From positions 1-64,000 of the forward strand of contig NZ_JAABOP010000005.1 of the NCBI RefSeq assembly GCF_010671595.1: a stretch of 64,000 bases of DNA. Reading direction: 5' to 3'. The notes beneath the pieces were generated by a model. The model worked only from the letters and a program-made list of their open reading frames with translations, did not search any database and had not been told where the DNA came from. The stretch is from Muriicola jejuensis. GTDB lineage: Bacteria > Bacteroidota > Bacteroidia > Flavobacteriales > Flavobacteriaceae. How positions within the stretch are numbered: the first letter of the stretch is position 1; the number at the start of each line of letters is the position of its first letter. Shown here piece by piece: positions 47,648 to 56,433 of the stretch. The position numbers were made by a program, and so were the translations under genes.

Positions 47648-48844
47648 ATGAGAATACTTTATTTGGCCTTGGGATTTCCGGATATGGATACCTCCCAAAA
47701 TATGTTTACAGAGCTGGTTCTGGAGTTTCATAAGAACGGCCATAACATAGACGTTGTCGCACCTGTTCGCAATCAGAGCCGTACTGGTTTACAACTCGAA
47801 GCAGGTATTCGTGTCATAAGAGTACCCACATTGAAATTATTTAATGTTGGCCTAATACAAAAAGGACTCGCCAATTTACTTTTGCCCTTTCAATACAAAA
47901 AAGCCCTTAAAAAAAGCGGGTTTGATCTATCGTATGACCTGATCATCATGTCTACCCCACCAATTACGCTCGACTTTCTGGCGAAATGGTTCAAGTTTCA
48001 CTTCGGTTCAAAAATTTATTTGATCCTAAGGGACATCTTCCCTCAAAACGCGGTCGATCTCAAAATGATGTCATACAAAAGCCCTTTTTATAAGTACTTC
48101 AGGAAAAAGGAGAAGGCGTTGTATAAACTGGCAGATTTTATAGGATGTATGTCGCAGGGAAATATTGACTATGTCCTCAGACACAATCCGGAAGTTCAAA
48201 ATTCCAAATTACATTTGCTCCCCAATTGGAGGACTCCTATCCCCAATCTTGAGGATAAAGAAATTAATGAGATTAAGGCAAAGTTTAATCTGACAGGGAA
48301 ATTTGTCGTTTTTTTCGGTGGAAACATGGGGAAACCTCAGAAATTAGAAAATATTGTTTACCTCGCCGAAGCTTGCAGGGACATCGAAGATGTAATCTTT
48401 TTTCTTGTCGGTGACGGCAATGAACGTGTATACCTGGAGCAATTGGTTAAGGATGCGGAATTGCAAAATATCATACTCCAGGGTCAAGTATCCCCAAAGG
48501 ACTACCACAGATTACTCCAATCCGCCGATATTGGCATAATTTCATTGAGCCAAGATTTCACGATCCCCAACATCCCTTCCAAGACGATTTCCTATTTTAA
48601 TGCCAAGAAACCTGTGTTGGCTTCAATAGACAAAAATACAGATTTCGGGAAGCTCCTAGAGGAAAGCGGTGCAGGGCTGTGGTGCGAGGCAGGAAACACA
48701 CCTGAAATGAAGAAAGCGCTTCAATATCTTATGGAACATAAGGCCGAAAGAATAGAAATGGGGCTCAAGGGCTACAAATACTTACAAGAAAATCTGTTGA
48801 CCTCCATGGCCTACGAACGGATAATGGCACAGGTTTCCCATTAG
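47648..48844 (+). CDS. GT4 glycosyltransferase, WbuB-like (predicted L-FucNAc transferase)
   Basis: A 398-residue GT-B glycosyltransferase. The N-terminus ILYLALGFPDMDTSQNMF and the segments STPPITLDFLA and LILRDIFPQNAVDL are typical of WbuB-like enzymes, which in several O-antigen loci follow the fnlABC genes and transfer L-FucNAc. The C-terminal donor domain has FFGGNMGKPQKLENI and the NIPSKTISYFNAKKPVLAS region. The conserved linkage after capG supports the same donor here. Acceptor unknown. Confidence 0.87.
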   Translation: MRILYLALGFPDMDTSQNMFTELVLEFHKNGHNIDVVAPVRNQSRTGLQLEAGIRVIRVPTLKLFNVGLIQKGLANLLLPFQYKKALKKSGFDLSYDLIIMSTPPITLDFLAKWFKFHFGSKIYLILRDIFPQNAVDLKMMSYKSPFYKYFRKKEKALYKLADFIGCMSQGNIDYVLRHNPEVQNSKLHLLPNWRTPIPNLEDKEINEIKAKFNLTGKFVVFFGGNMGKPQKLENIVYLAEACRDIEDVIFFLVGDGNERVYLEQLVKDAELQNIILQGQVSPKDYHRLLQSADIGIISLSQDFTIPNIPSKTISYFNAKKPVLASIDKNTDFGKLLEESGAGLWCEAGNTPEMKKALQYLMEHKAERIEMGLKGYKYLQENLLTSMAYERIMAQVSH

Positions 48845-48962
48845 TGGTTTAGAATGACTTGATTCGGAAAAATGGTAACTTGTCATGCTAATTGAAGGTC
48901 CAACTTCAAGCAATTTGAGGGATAAACGTTTATCCAATTATTTTAGATTAAAAAATACCGTC

Positions 48963-49592
48963 ATGTACGAAGCAATATTCAAGAGACTTGGAGATATCTT
49001 TTTTTCCCTTCTTTTATTGGTGCTATTATCGCCGATCATAGTTATTTTCATTTTGATACTCCTGTTTGTCAACAAGGGCAAACCCTTCTTTTTTCAACGG
49101 AGGCCCGGGAAAGATGAAAAAGTCTTTACCATCATTAAATTTAAGACCATGACGGATGAAAAAGATGCCGATGGCATTCTATTGCCTAACGCGCTTCGAG
49201 TTACGCCCATTGGTAACTTTATCAGGAAAACGTCTATTGATGAACTTTTACAACTGGTCAATGTACTAAAGGGAGATATGAGCCTTATCGGGCCACGACC
49301 TTTGCTAATAAAATATCTGCCCTACTATACGCAAGAGGAAAAGTTAAGGCACAGTGTACGCCCTGGTATCACGGGTTTGGCACAGGTCTCTGGACGGAAT
49401 CTTTTAGAATGGGACAGCCGACTAGCTCTGGATGTAAAATATGTAAAGGAACTCTCGTTTTATAATGACATTATGATCTTAATAAGGACGGTATTAAAGG
49501 TCTTTGACAGCAAAGATGTCGTTTTGGATCAAAGTGAAACCATGCCAGATCTTGATGTGTTTCGAAAAAATAAGTACGATTTTAATTATTAA
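48963..49592 (+). CDS. Initiating phosphoglycosyltransferase (PglC/WcaJ family)
   Basis: A 209-residue monotopic phosphoglycosyltransferase that loads the first sugar phosphate on undecaprenyl phosphate. One N-terminal hydrophobic re-entrant helix (FFSLLLLVLLSPIIVIFILIL) is followed by the conserved sequence FFFQRRPGKDEKVFTIIKFKTM, the catalytic Asp-Glu in TSIDELLQL, and KGDMSLIGPRPLL and RPGITGLAQVSGRN. The small size without extra membrane helices matches PglC-type enzymes. An open frame begins at 48885, but ATG 48963 gives the family N-terminus. Last plus-strand gene of the long run. Confidence 0.92.
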   Translation: MYEAIFKRLGDIFFSLLLLVLLSPIIVIFILILLFVNKGKPFFFQRRPGKDEKVFTIIKFKTMTDEKDADGILLPNALRVTPIGNFIRKTSIDELLQLVNVLKGDMSLIGPRPLLIKYLPYYTQEEKLRHSVRPGITGLAQVSGRNLLEWDSRLALDVKYVKELSFYNDIMILIRTVLKVFDSKDVVLDQSETMPDLDVFRKNKYDFNY

Positions 49593-49599
49593 CTAGAAC

Positions 49600-50973
49600 T
49601 TATAATTCCAGCCCTATATTCATGTTTTCTTTGTTTGATTTTATAATCTTTCTTTGGGCGTTGATGGCTTTATTGATAACCAATTTGCGTTTTCCAGATT
49701 TCAACAGGGGTATTTCCTGCACATATTCTATCTCCACAATTGAATCTTCTCCAAAATATTGTTTATACCTGTTGATTATGCTTTTTCCAGTTTGATAGTC
49801 AAACTCCTCGGTTACCTTTAGTTTGATGATATAGGTATTGTTCTCCTCTTCCACAAACTGAAACTGTTCGATATTTTTAAATTGTAAGATGTGGTGAATG
49901 ATATGAGACGAAATATATTCACCTTTAGTATTGGTAAATAAATCCATTTTCCTCCCTTCGATCCTCATAAAAACAGGAGCCTGATTACGATTCTCGCTTT
50001 CTTTTATGATCCCGACGTCACCCGTGTCATAACGGATCAAAGGCATACAATAATTAAACAAATCGGTTACAACTATCCTTCCCAACTCCCCCGGGTTAGC
50101 GGGAATATCCTTTTCCATATCCAGTATTTCAAAGTGATAGCTAGCCCAGTTGATATCGAATTCACGGTCTTCAACCGTTGTATTTTGCTGCGCAAATATA
50201 CCATTTTCACTATTCGAGTACCGGGAAATTACCTTTGTGCCGAAATATCTTTGTGCTGATTCTACGATATAATCATTCAAACTTTCAGCGACCGCAATGA
50301 CTGATTTGAATCTTATCAATGGAGGGGAAGATATTTTCGCATCCAAATACTTGAAGATAGACTGCAAAGCCGATGAATAGGCAAGCAAACTTTTGGTAGA
50401 TCGATCCCTCTCCATCGTTTTTAGCAAACTCCTGATATCATCATCCTTTAATTGGTCCACTGAGTGCATGTACATATTCTGGATCCAGGCGAGAAGACGA
50501 TTTTTTTTGTATTGTTTGTCCCATAACCTCAAATAATACAGCTTTGTACCCAATTCGAAACCAGCTTTTTCGCCAAAGTATATGGTGTCCGCGGTATTTC
50601 TATACCTCTTTTCTGAATTGTGGTATACCTCGAATGGATTGCCAGTAGACCCACTGGTATACACGAGATAGTTTTTTTTATTTAAATATGCCGTGCTTTT
50701 GAGCTCATCAAAATGTTGCTTGAAAATGGTTTTATTCACCACAGGAAAATCCTCGAGAGCATTTAGCCCCTGAAACGCCTGATAATATGGAACCGTTTCG
50801 ATGGTATGAAGTAGTAATTCGTTAATTGATCTATCCCTCATAATCCGGGCCTTAGGATCATTATACTGCTCGTTAATAAACTTAATATTCTTATAGTGTG
50901 ATCTTATTTTACTTCCCTGAAGCAGATCGAGAAACCAAAAAATCACTTTACGTATATACTCCATTATTTTCAT
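49600..50973 (-). CDS. CapK/PaaK-like adenylate-forming enzyme (2 of 3)
   Basis: A 457-residue paralogue of the proteins at 1254 and 55123. The ATP loop is YTSGSTGNPFEVY, where the other two have GIPFS. It shares RNTADTIYFGEKAGF with the third copy and has LIRYDTGDVG, IEGRKMDLFTNTKGEYIS and the ending LLKSGKRKLVINK. An unusual C-terminal extension of about 20 residues follows. It converges on the PglC-like gene with 7 nt between stops and is upstream of no obvious partner. Presumed to activate an acid; substrate unknown. Confidence 0.85.
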   Translation of the reverse strand: MKIMEYIRKVIFWFLDLLQGSKIRSHYKNIKFINEQYNDPKARIMRDRSINELLLHTIETVPYYQAFQGLNALEDFPVVNKTIFKQHFDELKSTAYLNKKNYLVYTSGSTGNPFEVYHNSEKRYRNTADTIYFGEKAGFELGTKLYYLRLWDKQYKKNRLLAWIQNMYMHSVDQLKDDDIRSLLKTMERDRSTKSLLAYSSALQSIFKYLDAKISSPPLIRFKSVIAVAESLNDYIVESAQRYFGTKVISRYSNSENGIFAQQNTTVEDREFDINWASYHFEILDMEKDIPANPGELGRIVVTDLFNYCMPLIRYDTGDVGIIKESENRNQAPVFMRIEGRKMDLFTNTKGEYISSHIIHHILQFKNIEQFQFVEEENNTYIIKLKVTEEFDYQTGKSIINRYKQYFGEDSIVEIEYVQEIPLLKSGKRKLVINKAINAQRKIIKSNKENMNIGLEL

Positions 50974-51078
50974 AACGATGATTATAATTTCATATTCAAT
51001 AAACTGGAACTTGAGTAAAAACTTCCAATTATTCGATAGAATTGAATTGAAAGATTACCTGTTCTTATTACAAATGAC

Positions 51079-51432
51079 CTATTGGCTTAATCTGACATAG
51101 AGCCTTTTGTTTTCCATATTTACACTATCCACAATGAATGTATTTTTTTTATTCTCTTTAGGGATTTCAACGTATAGTCCTAGAATTATATGATTTATTG
51201 TTGTATAAATCAAAGGATCATCCTTTAGATAGTCATAATTGATTTCCTTATAGCCAGAGGTATCTCCGGGATTCAGATTTTCAAATTTTATTGAAAAGAG
51301 TGAAATGTTCGACAATTCAAATCCAGTAGAATTCGCAAGCCTGATTTTTGTCTTTAAATCCTGATTTTCAATAATGTTAACTACAATCAATATAAAAAGC
51401 ACCCCAATCATTAAATACCTTACAATAAACAC
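51079..51432 (-). CDS. Small membrane-anchored protein downstream of the tyrosinase gene
   Basis: A 117-residue protein with an N-terminal hydrophobic segment (YLMIGVLFILIVVNII), then a beta-rich soluble part (LANSTGFELSNISLF, NPGDTSGYKEINYDYL). It belongs to no family I can name. Its ATG is one base past the tyrosinase stop codon, so the two are almost certainly co-translated. Some tyrosinases need a small partner for copper loading, but no His or Cys/Met cluster visible here supports that; it remains hypothetical. Confidence 0.6.
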   Translation of the reverse strand: MFIVRYLMIGVLFILIVVNIIENQDLKTKIRLANSTGFELSNISLFSIKFENLNPGDTSGYKEINYDYLKDDPLIYTTINHIILGLYVEIPKENKKNTFIVDSVNMENKRLYVRLSQ

Positions 51433-51433
51433 G

Positions 51434-52843
51434 TTACTCCTTGATTATTTTTTTTCTAAGCACTACTTCTCCATTTACCATAACCTCCAAAACATAAATG
51501 CCCTTGGCTAAAGTCTGCAAACCAGTTAAATCTATGGTCTTTTGGCGTTCAAAGGATTTCAGCAGTAAACGTCTTCCGGACATATCAAAAAGTGAAATCT
51601 TAAATTCAGAATAGACTTTATCCATATCTACCACTATACTTTCAAGAAAAGGATTTGGATAAAGATTTATATCAATATTTCCTGAGACGAACTCCCTTGG
51701 ATCATATGCATCTTTGTATAATATGGCCTCGTCATACTCAAATGGTCTTTCAACGCGTACAAGAGGAGAGGTATTAGGACCTGGCTTGCCTGCGGTATTC
51801 ACGTTATTGTCCGCATCTATTTTTGCGATAAATGAAGCTCCAGATTCAGCGATAAATCCCGGAATAAGTCTGATCTCATTTACGGATTCCAGTTTGCAAT
51901 TGGTCCCGCTTGGAACTATAAAATCATTACCCGCTTCAATAAGGAATTGATAATAAAAATTTTCCAGGGGTTTATGCGTATTGCTAACGGTATAATCGGA
52001 GAGCTGGGCCAGTTGATTATTCGCATAAAATACACCCAGGGCCCTTGTATTAACAATGTCATCAGGATCAACAAGCGGGAGTGTAACCCCGTCAAAAACG
52101 TAGGTTCCATCATATCTGATCATTGAGGTGATGATATGTGAAGAACCGCCAGGATTTGCATCTTCCCATACAGCCCATAACCTGTCAATATTGGTGTGGT
52201 GCAGATAAAATATTGGGTCTCTGGGGGACAAAGTGGTGGGCATGGCTCCTCCTACCCAAACATGCGCTCCCCTATGAACCGGACCACGCTCCATCTGATT
52301 TGAGTAAACCAAAAAGTCGGAAATAGCCTGCAAATTAATTACATCCGTAGGTGTTGGTAAAGGTCCACTCCCTCCCAGATTCCTGTTCAGCTGCCAGGCC
52401 TGATCAAATTGACCCATGAACGATGCACTCCACAAAAGGGAATTGGGGTCAGTAGACTGGTCTACCGACGAATCCCACCAAGGCATACTTATATTTGGAT
52501 TAATCACTTGCATGGCCTGCTCCATTTCGAAAATTTGCATTCTATGCCAGGGAAAAAATATCTGACGTTGAGGTTCATCAGGTAAATTGAAATGTATATC
52601 CAACTGAGTACCATCGCCAACACCATCCAGATTAAAAAAATCACTATGGAATTGGGCGAGATCATTGATCAGGTCACCGCCAAGCCGCATTTGGTGAAAA
52701 GCTCCAACCAGAGCATCCCGTTCGGATGCACTCATTTCATGATAACTCTTGCGGATACTCTGTGCCTCTGATTGATTCAGCACCATTAACAAAACTAGAA
52801 TGGTTAATAGACTTCTTAACATAAATATTTTGAGAATTGTCAT
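51434..52843 (-). CDS. Secreted tyrosinase-family copper oxidase with T9SS sorting domain
   Basis: A 469-residue protein (or 462 from ATG 52822). After a signal peptide (ending SEAQS) comes a type 3 copper domain: candidate CuA ligands His66 (QFHSDFF), His84 and His100 (FFPWHRMQIFEME), then CuB ligands in GPVHRGAHVW and the hallmark RDPIFYLHHTNIDRLW. The C-terminal 75 residues form a T9SS type A sorting domain (INLYPNPF to KGIYVLEV). It should oxidise phenols at the cell surface or in the matrix. It is co-oriented with, and 14 nt downstream of, the FN3 protein gene. True substrate unknown. Confidence 0.9.
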   Translation of the reverse strand: MTILKIFMLRSLLTILVLLMVLNQSEAQSIRKSYHEMSASERDALVGAFHQMRLGGDLINDLAQFHSDFFNLDGVGDGTQLDIHFNLPDEPQRQIFFPWHRMQIFEMEQAMQVINPNISMPWWDSSVDQSTDPNSLLWSASFMGQFDQAWQLNRNLGGSGPLPTPTDVINLQAISDFLVYSNQMERGPVHRGAHVWVGGAMPTTLSPRDPIFYLHHTNIDRLWAVWEDANPGGSSHIITSMIRYDGTYVFDGVTLPLVDPDDIVNTRALGVFYANNQLAQLSDYTVSNTHKPLENFYYQFLIEAGNDFIVPSGTNCKLESVNEIRLIPGFIAESGASFIAKIDADNNVNTAGKPGPNTSPLVRVERPFEYDEAILYKDAYDPREFVSGNIDINLYPNPFLESIVVDMDKVYSEFKISLFDMSGRRLLLKSFERQKTIDLTGLQTLAKGIYVLEVMVNGEVVLRKKIIKE

Positions 52844-52857
52844 TTATCAAAGAGTCT

Positions 52858-54777
52858 CTACTTGTTTTTAAGTAATTGTTTTTCCAGCGAATCTAACCTG
52901 TTGCGAATAGCCTCCAAATCTATATTTCTTTTCTCCAGATACTGTATCTTCCGATCCTGCTCCAATATATAGAGTGTAAGCTCTTCTATCTTCTGAAGCA
53001 ATCTGGCATTCATTTCGCCGAGATTGATACCATTTTGTTCAACTTCTTGTGCGCTGGGCATATTGGGCAAGTATCCCTTTTTATCTATATGAGCCCTTAC
53101 TTGATCTAAAGTAGGAAGTTCATATTCCTTGTCGAACACAAAATCGGGCCAATTGGATTGTAACTGAACTTGAATCTCTTCAGCAATAATCCCACCTGCA
53201 ACCGCGAGCCTGTACGCTGATGGGATCGTTGAGGTCCCTATGCCGACATTGCCATTACTATAAAAAGTATCTGATCCTTGCAAACTCCATACCGAAGAAC
53301 TTTGAATTGGAGTACCATTGATCAATATTTCTGTGCCATTGAATGTCAGGCTATTGTTTCCTTCGATAGTTCCATCTCCGGTCCATACACCAATCTGGTT
53401 ATCCGCAGGTGTTCCTACCTTACTAACATCTCCAAGATTTAAACTTAACTCTTCGATTTTATCAAATACTGCATTCTTGGTAGGCACCGATAACGTTCCA
53501 TTCCAGGTAGGAGAATAAACCTCATCACTCACAAGAATATCCGTAGATATGATATTCCCAACGACCTCCAAAGCCGATCCAGGAGTAGCCGTACCTATTC
53601 CAACGCTTCCACTTATCAGGAGATCCTGTGCTACAGACATGTTTTGAGCCTGCCAGTCTACAGTGGGTAAATTGGAGTTTAAGGAAGTAAAATCAATGAA
53701 CCCACTAACCTGTGTCACAACTGTTGCCGTGTTGCTCACCCCGGAGGTATTATTCGCAGCATCCCGAGCAAAAACCGTAAAATCATAGGAGGTGCTCGCT
53801 GTCAGCCCCGTCACATTAAGGGTCGTGGCACCACCTGTGGTCCCAATACTTACCCCGTCCTGGAAAACCTCATAATCCACTACCCCCACATTGTCTCCCG
53901 GATCGGTCCAACTCAGGTCTGTGGCCGTATCCGTCGTGTTGGAAGAGGCCAGATCGGTCACCGCATTGGGCGCCTGGGCGTCTGCCGCTGCCTGTGTCAC
54001 AACTGTTGCCGTGTTGCTCACCCCGGAGGTATTATTCGCAGCATCCCGAGCAAAAACCGTAAAATCATAGGAGGTGCTCGCTGTCAGCCCCGTCACATTA
54101 AGGGTCGTGGCACCACCTGTGGTCCCAATACTTACCCCGTCCTGGAAAACCTCATAATCCACTACCCCCACATTGTCTCCCGGATCGGTCCAACTCAGGT
54201 CTGTGGCCGTATCCGTCGTGTTGGAAGAGGCCAGATCGGTCACCGCATTGGGCGCCTGGGCGTCTCCGCCTTGCTGAATTATCGATACATTATCGATTAG
54301 AACTTCATCCCCTATTTGTGCCCCGGCCCATGCAGCTGCGTAAACTCTAATTCTTGGATTTGTGGAAGTAGCAGTTAAACTCCAAGTGTATTGAGTCCAG
54401 TTGCTATTTGTGATCAAAGTAGTCGTGAAATTTGAAAAACCTATCCAGTTCGCGAAGGCCGGAGCAGAGCTTTGAGCACCGCGTCTAGCCCAAATACTGA
54501 TATCATATACCTGGCCAACAACAGCCGGAAAGGTGTAATTTATTTCCTTACCTGGACCGATAGTAGAAGTTGAACGAGCGCTTATTGCAAAGGCCCCCTG
54601 GAATGGGTTGACATTGGTGGAAGAGAAATTGGCGTTTCCACCCCACCCATTTGTGCCATTTATTTCATTGGAAATTGAGGCTGCATTGGCATGGGTGTGC
54701 AGGTTTTGAGCAAGTAGTGTATTGTGCGAGACAACCAATACTGTAAACAGGATTAGAAATAGGGAGTTTGAATTCAT
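52858..54777 (-). CDS. Secreted carbohydrate-binding-like/FN3 protein with tail-fibre-like C-terminus
   Basis: A 639-residue exported protein. A signal peptide (to about residue 24, LLAQ) is followed by a jelly-roll-like domain resembling carbohydrate-binding modules (about 30-165). Two fibronectin type III domains follow, identical over 91 residues or so (about 172-360). The C-terminal half has VGIGTATPGSALEVVGN and VGIGTSTIPSAYRLAVAGG repeats, then FDKEYELPTLDQVRAHI, YLPNMPSAQEVEQNG and a final coiled coil (IEELTLYILEQDRKIQYLEK), a tail-fibre-like domain common in this phylum. Probably a surface or matrix protein; first gene of the minus-strand run to the tyrosinase. Confidence 0.8.
   Translation of the reverse strand: MNSNSLFLILFTVLVVSHNTLLAQNLHTHANAASISNEINGTNGWGGNANFSSTNVNPFQGAFAISARSTSTIGPGKEINYTFPAVVGQVYDISIWARRGAQSSAPAFANWIGFSNFTTTLITNSNWTQYTWSLTATSTNPRIRVYAAAWAGAQIGDEVLIDNVSIIQQGGDAQAPNAVTDLASSNTTDTATDLSWTDPGDNVGVVDYEVFQDGVSIGTTGGATTLNVTGLTASTSYDFTVFARDAANNTSGVSNTATVVTQAAADAQAPNAVTDLASSNTTDTATDLSWTDPGDNVGVVDYEVFQDGVSIGTTGGATTLNVTGLTASTSYDFTVFARDAANNTSGVSNTATVVTQVSGFIDFTSLNSNLPTVDWQAQNMSVAQDLLISGSVGIGTATPGSALEVVGNIISTDILVSDEVYSPTWNGTLSVPTKNAVFDKIEELSLNLGDVSKVGTPADNQIGVWTGDGTIEGNNSLTFNGTEILINGTPIQSSSVWSLQGSDTFYSNGNVGIGTSTIPSAYRLAVAGGIIAEEIQVQLQSNWPDFVFDKEYELPTLDQVRAHIDKKGYLPNMPSAQEVEQNGINLGEMNARLLQKIEELTLYILEQDRKIQYLEKRNIDLEAIRNRLDSLEKQLLKNK
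53709..54265 (-). repeat. Tandem FN3 repeat, 275 bp identical at a 282-bp period
   Basis: Bases 53709-53983 and 53991-54265 read as identical; offset 282, which is 94 codons. Each unit encodes one FN3 domain. No synonymous difference was found by eye, so the duplication is recent or maintained by conversion. Confidence 0.85.
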
Positions 54778-55122
54778 AATTAGCAGGTAGGGAGTTAATT
54801 ATCATTCCTTTATCAAATCTACATAATAAAAAAATCACTCGAATTAAACGCTGATAAATTCTATGAAATACCAATTTATCCTTTGAAATACACTGTGTTT
54901 TGGAGTACTGTTTTTTCAGTGAAGAATCCGACCTCCCAACTTATCTATCCTATTAATTTTTTTTATTTGGATTGTATCAAATAGTGAGCTAATTAAAAGT
55001 ATATTATTGTGTAATTTGACCAAGAAAAAAACATTTTAGCTTCAATTGATGTTGCAATACAGTAATATCCTTTATATTCGCCATACCCCTATTCGGAATT
55101 GTGAACTTAAACATTCTTATGT
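54778..55122. other. Divergent intergenic region
   Basis: About 345 AT-rich bases between the minus-strand FN3 gene and the third CapK gene. A minus-strand -7 box is present (54814-54821). GTAATTTG near 55010 is one base off a plus-strand -7 box. No gene seen. Confidence 0.45.
54814..54821 (-). promoter_or_regulatory. Candidate -7 box of the FN3/tyrosinase transcript
   Basis: On the minus strand this reads TAGATTTG, an exact TAnnTTTG match, about 36 nt before the ATG at 54777. A TTG partner at the right distance is missing. Confidence 0.35.
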
Positions 55123-56421
55123 ATGCCACATCTATCAGGCTTTAGGCATAGGTTTTTTTGGATGCTTGATTATTTCAAAGGACATCGAATAAAAAAGGAC
55201 CTTATTGAAATACGAGAAACCTTAAGTTGTAGTTCTTTTGAAGCACTTAAAGCCAATAATAAAGAAAACCTCCGGAAATTCCTTGAATATTGCACGGAGC
55301 ATTCAGAATATTACAGCAGATACAAAGGATTTAATAGCTTGGAAGACTTTCCGGTGGTGAATAAAAATGTGATAAAGGAACATTTAGATTTGATCACTAT
55401 CTCATCCAAACAATATAGAAAAGTCAGCACTAGCGGTAGTACCGGAATCCCTTTTTCCATTTACCAGTCCAAAAGGAAAAAATACCGCAATACTGCAGAC
55501 ACTATTTATTTTGCTGGTCTTTCCGGTTATACATTAGGAGAAAGGTTATTATATCTTAGGAGCTGGTCCAAACACCTTAAAAAATCAAGATTTTTATATA
55601 AAATTCAGAATATAACTCCCGTTGATGTTAATGACCTTAGTGACCACTCTCTTGGGAAGTTTATTTCCGACATTTCCAGGGACCGCTCCCCAAAAGCATG
55701 GTTAGGTTATCCTTCAGGATTCAAGAGGATTTGCGATTACCTTGAGAAGATAGAATCCAAGCCTTTGGACTGCAATATTACCTCCGTAATAGGCATGTCA
55801 GAGGGATTTGGAGATTCAGTAAAGTTACAAATGGAATATTTTTTTAAAAAGACTCCTGTGTCAAGGTATTCCAACATGGAAAATGGGATCATTGCCCAGC
55901 AAATGGCCGGGAATAAATTCTTTACGATCAATTGGGCCAGTTACTACATAGAAATTTTAGATTTACATGAGGATATTCCTGTACCTTATGGTGAAATTGG
56001 AAGAATAGTAATCACTGATCTTTATAACACTGCTACTCCTATGATTAGATATGACACAGGAGACATCGGAGTCATGTGTCTTTCAAATGACCCTGAAAAT
56101 CAACTTCCTATGCTTCAGAGCGTCCACGGAAGAATGTCAGATGTACTTTATAATACCAAGGGTGAAATGATCAACCCTTTTAAATTTCATGGGCTTATCT
56201 GCCAGTATCCTGAAGTTGGCCAGATCCAATTTATACAAAAAGGGAAAAGGAGATATCTAATCAAACTGAACAATAAGAATAATTTCGTACGAGAGCAAGA
56301 GTTTATCAATAGTGTATATAATTGCGTTGGAAAGGATGCGATCGTACAAATACAATACGTTAATGAAATACCTCTATTGAAATCAGGAAAACGAAAGGTT
56401 ACAATTAATTTGGTTGCATAG
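55123..56421 (+). CDS. CapK/PaaK-like adenylate-forming enzyme (3 of 3)
   Basis: A 432-residue member of the same family as those at 1254 and 49600. The ATP loop STSGSTGIPFS is at about residues 102-112. RNTADTIYFAGLSG, MIRYDTGDIG and VHGRMSDVLYNTKGEMI follow; Gly-Arg-Met-Ser replaces the Gly-Arg-Lys-Met of the other two copies. It ends LLKSGKRKVTINLVA. It is 12 nt upstream of an ATP-grasp gene, with a FemAB/GNAT-like gene after that. The trio suggests activation of a small carboxylic acid and its attachment through amide or peptide bonds. Substrate unknown. Confidence 0.85.
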   Translation: MPHLSGFRHRFFWMLDYFKGHRIKKDLIEIRETLSCSSFEALKANNKENLRKFLEYCTEHSEYYSRYKGFNSLEDFPVVNKNVIKEHLDLITISSKQYRKVSTSGSTGIPFSIYQSKRKKYRNTADTIYFAGLSGYTLGERLLYLRSWSKHLKKSRFLYKIQNITPVDVNDLSDHSLGKFISDISRDRSPKAWLGYPSGFKRICDYLEKIESKPLDCNITSVIGMSEGFGDSVKLQMEYFFKKTPVSRYSNMENGIIAQQMAGNKFFTINWASYYIEILDLHEDIPVPYGEIGRIVITDLYNTATPMIRYDTGDIGVMCLSNDPENQLPMLQSVHGRMSDVLYNTKGEMINPFKFHGLICQYPEVGQIQFIQKGKRRYLIKLNNKNNFVREQEFINSVYNCVGKDAIVQIQYVNEIPLLKSGKRKVTINLVA

Positions 56422-56433
56422 TATTTGATTTCT

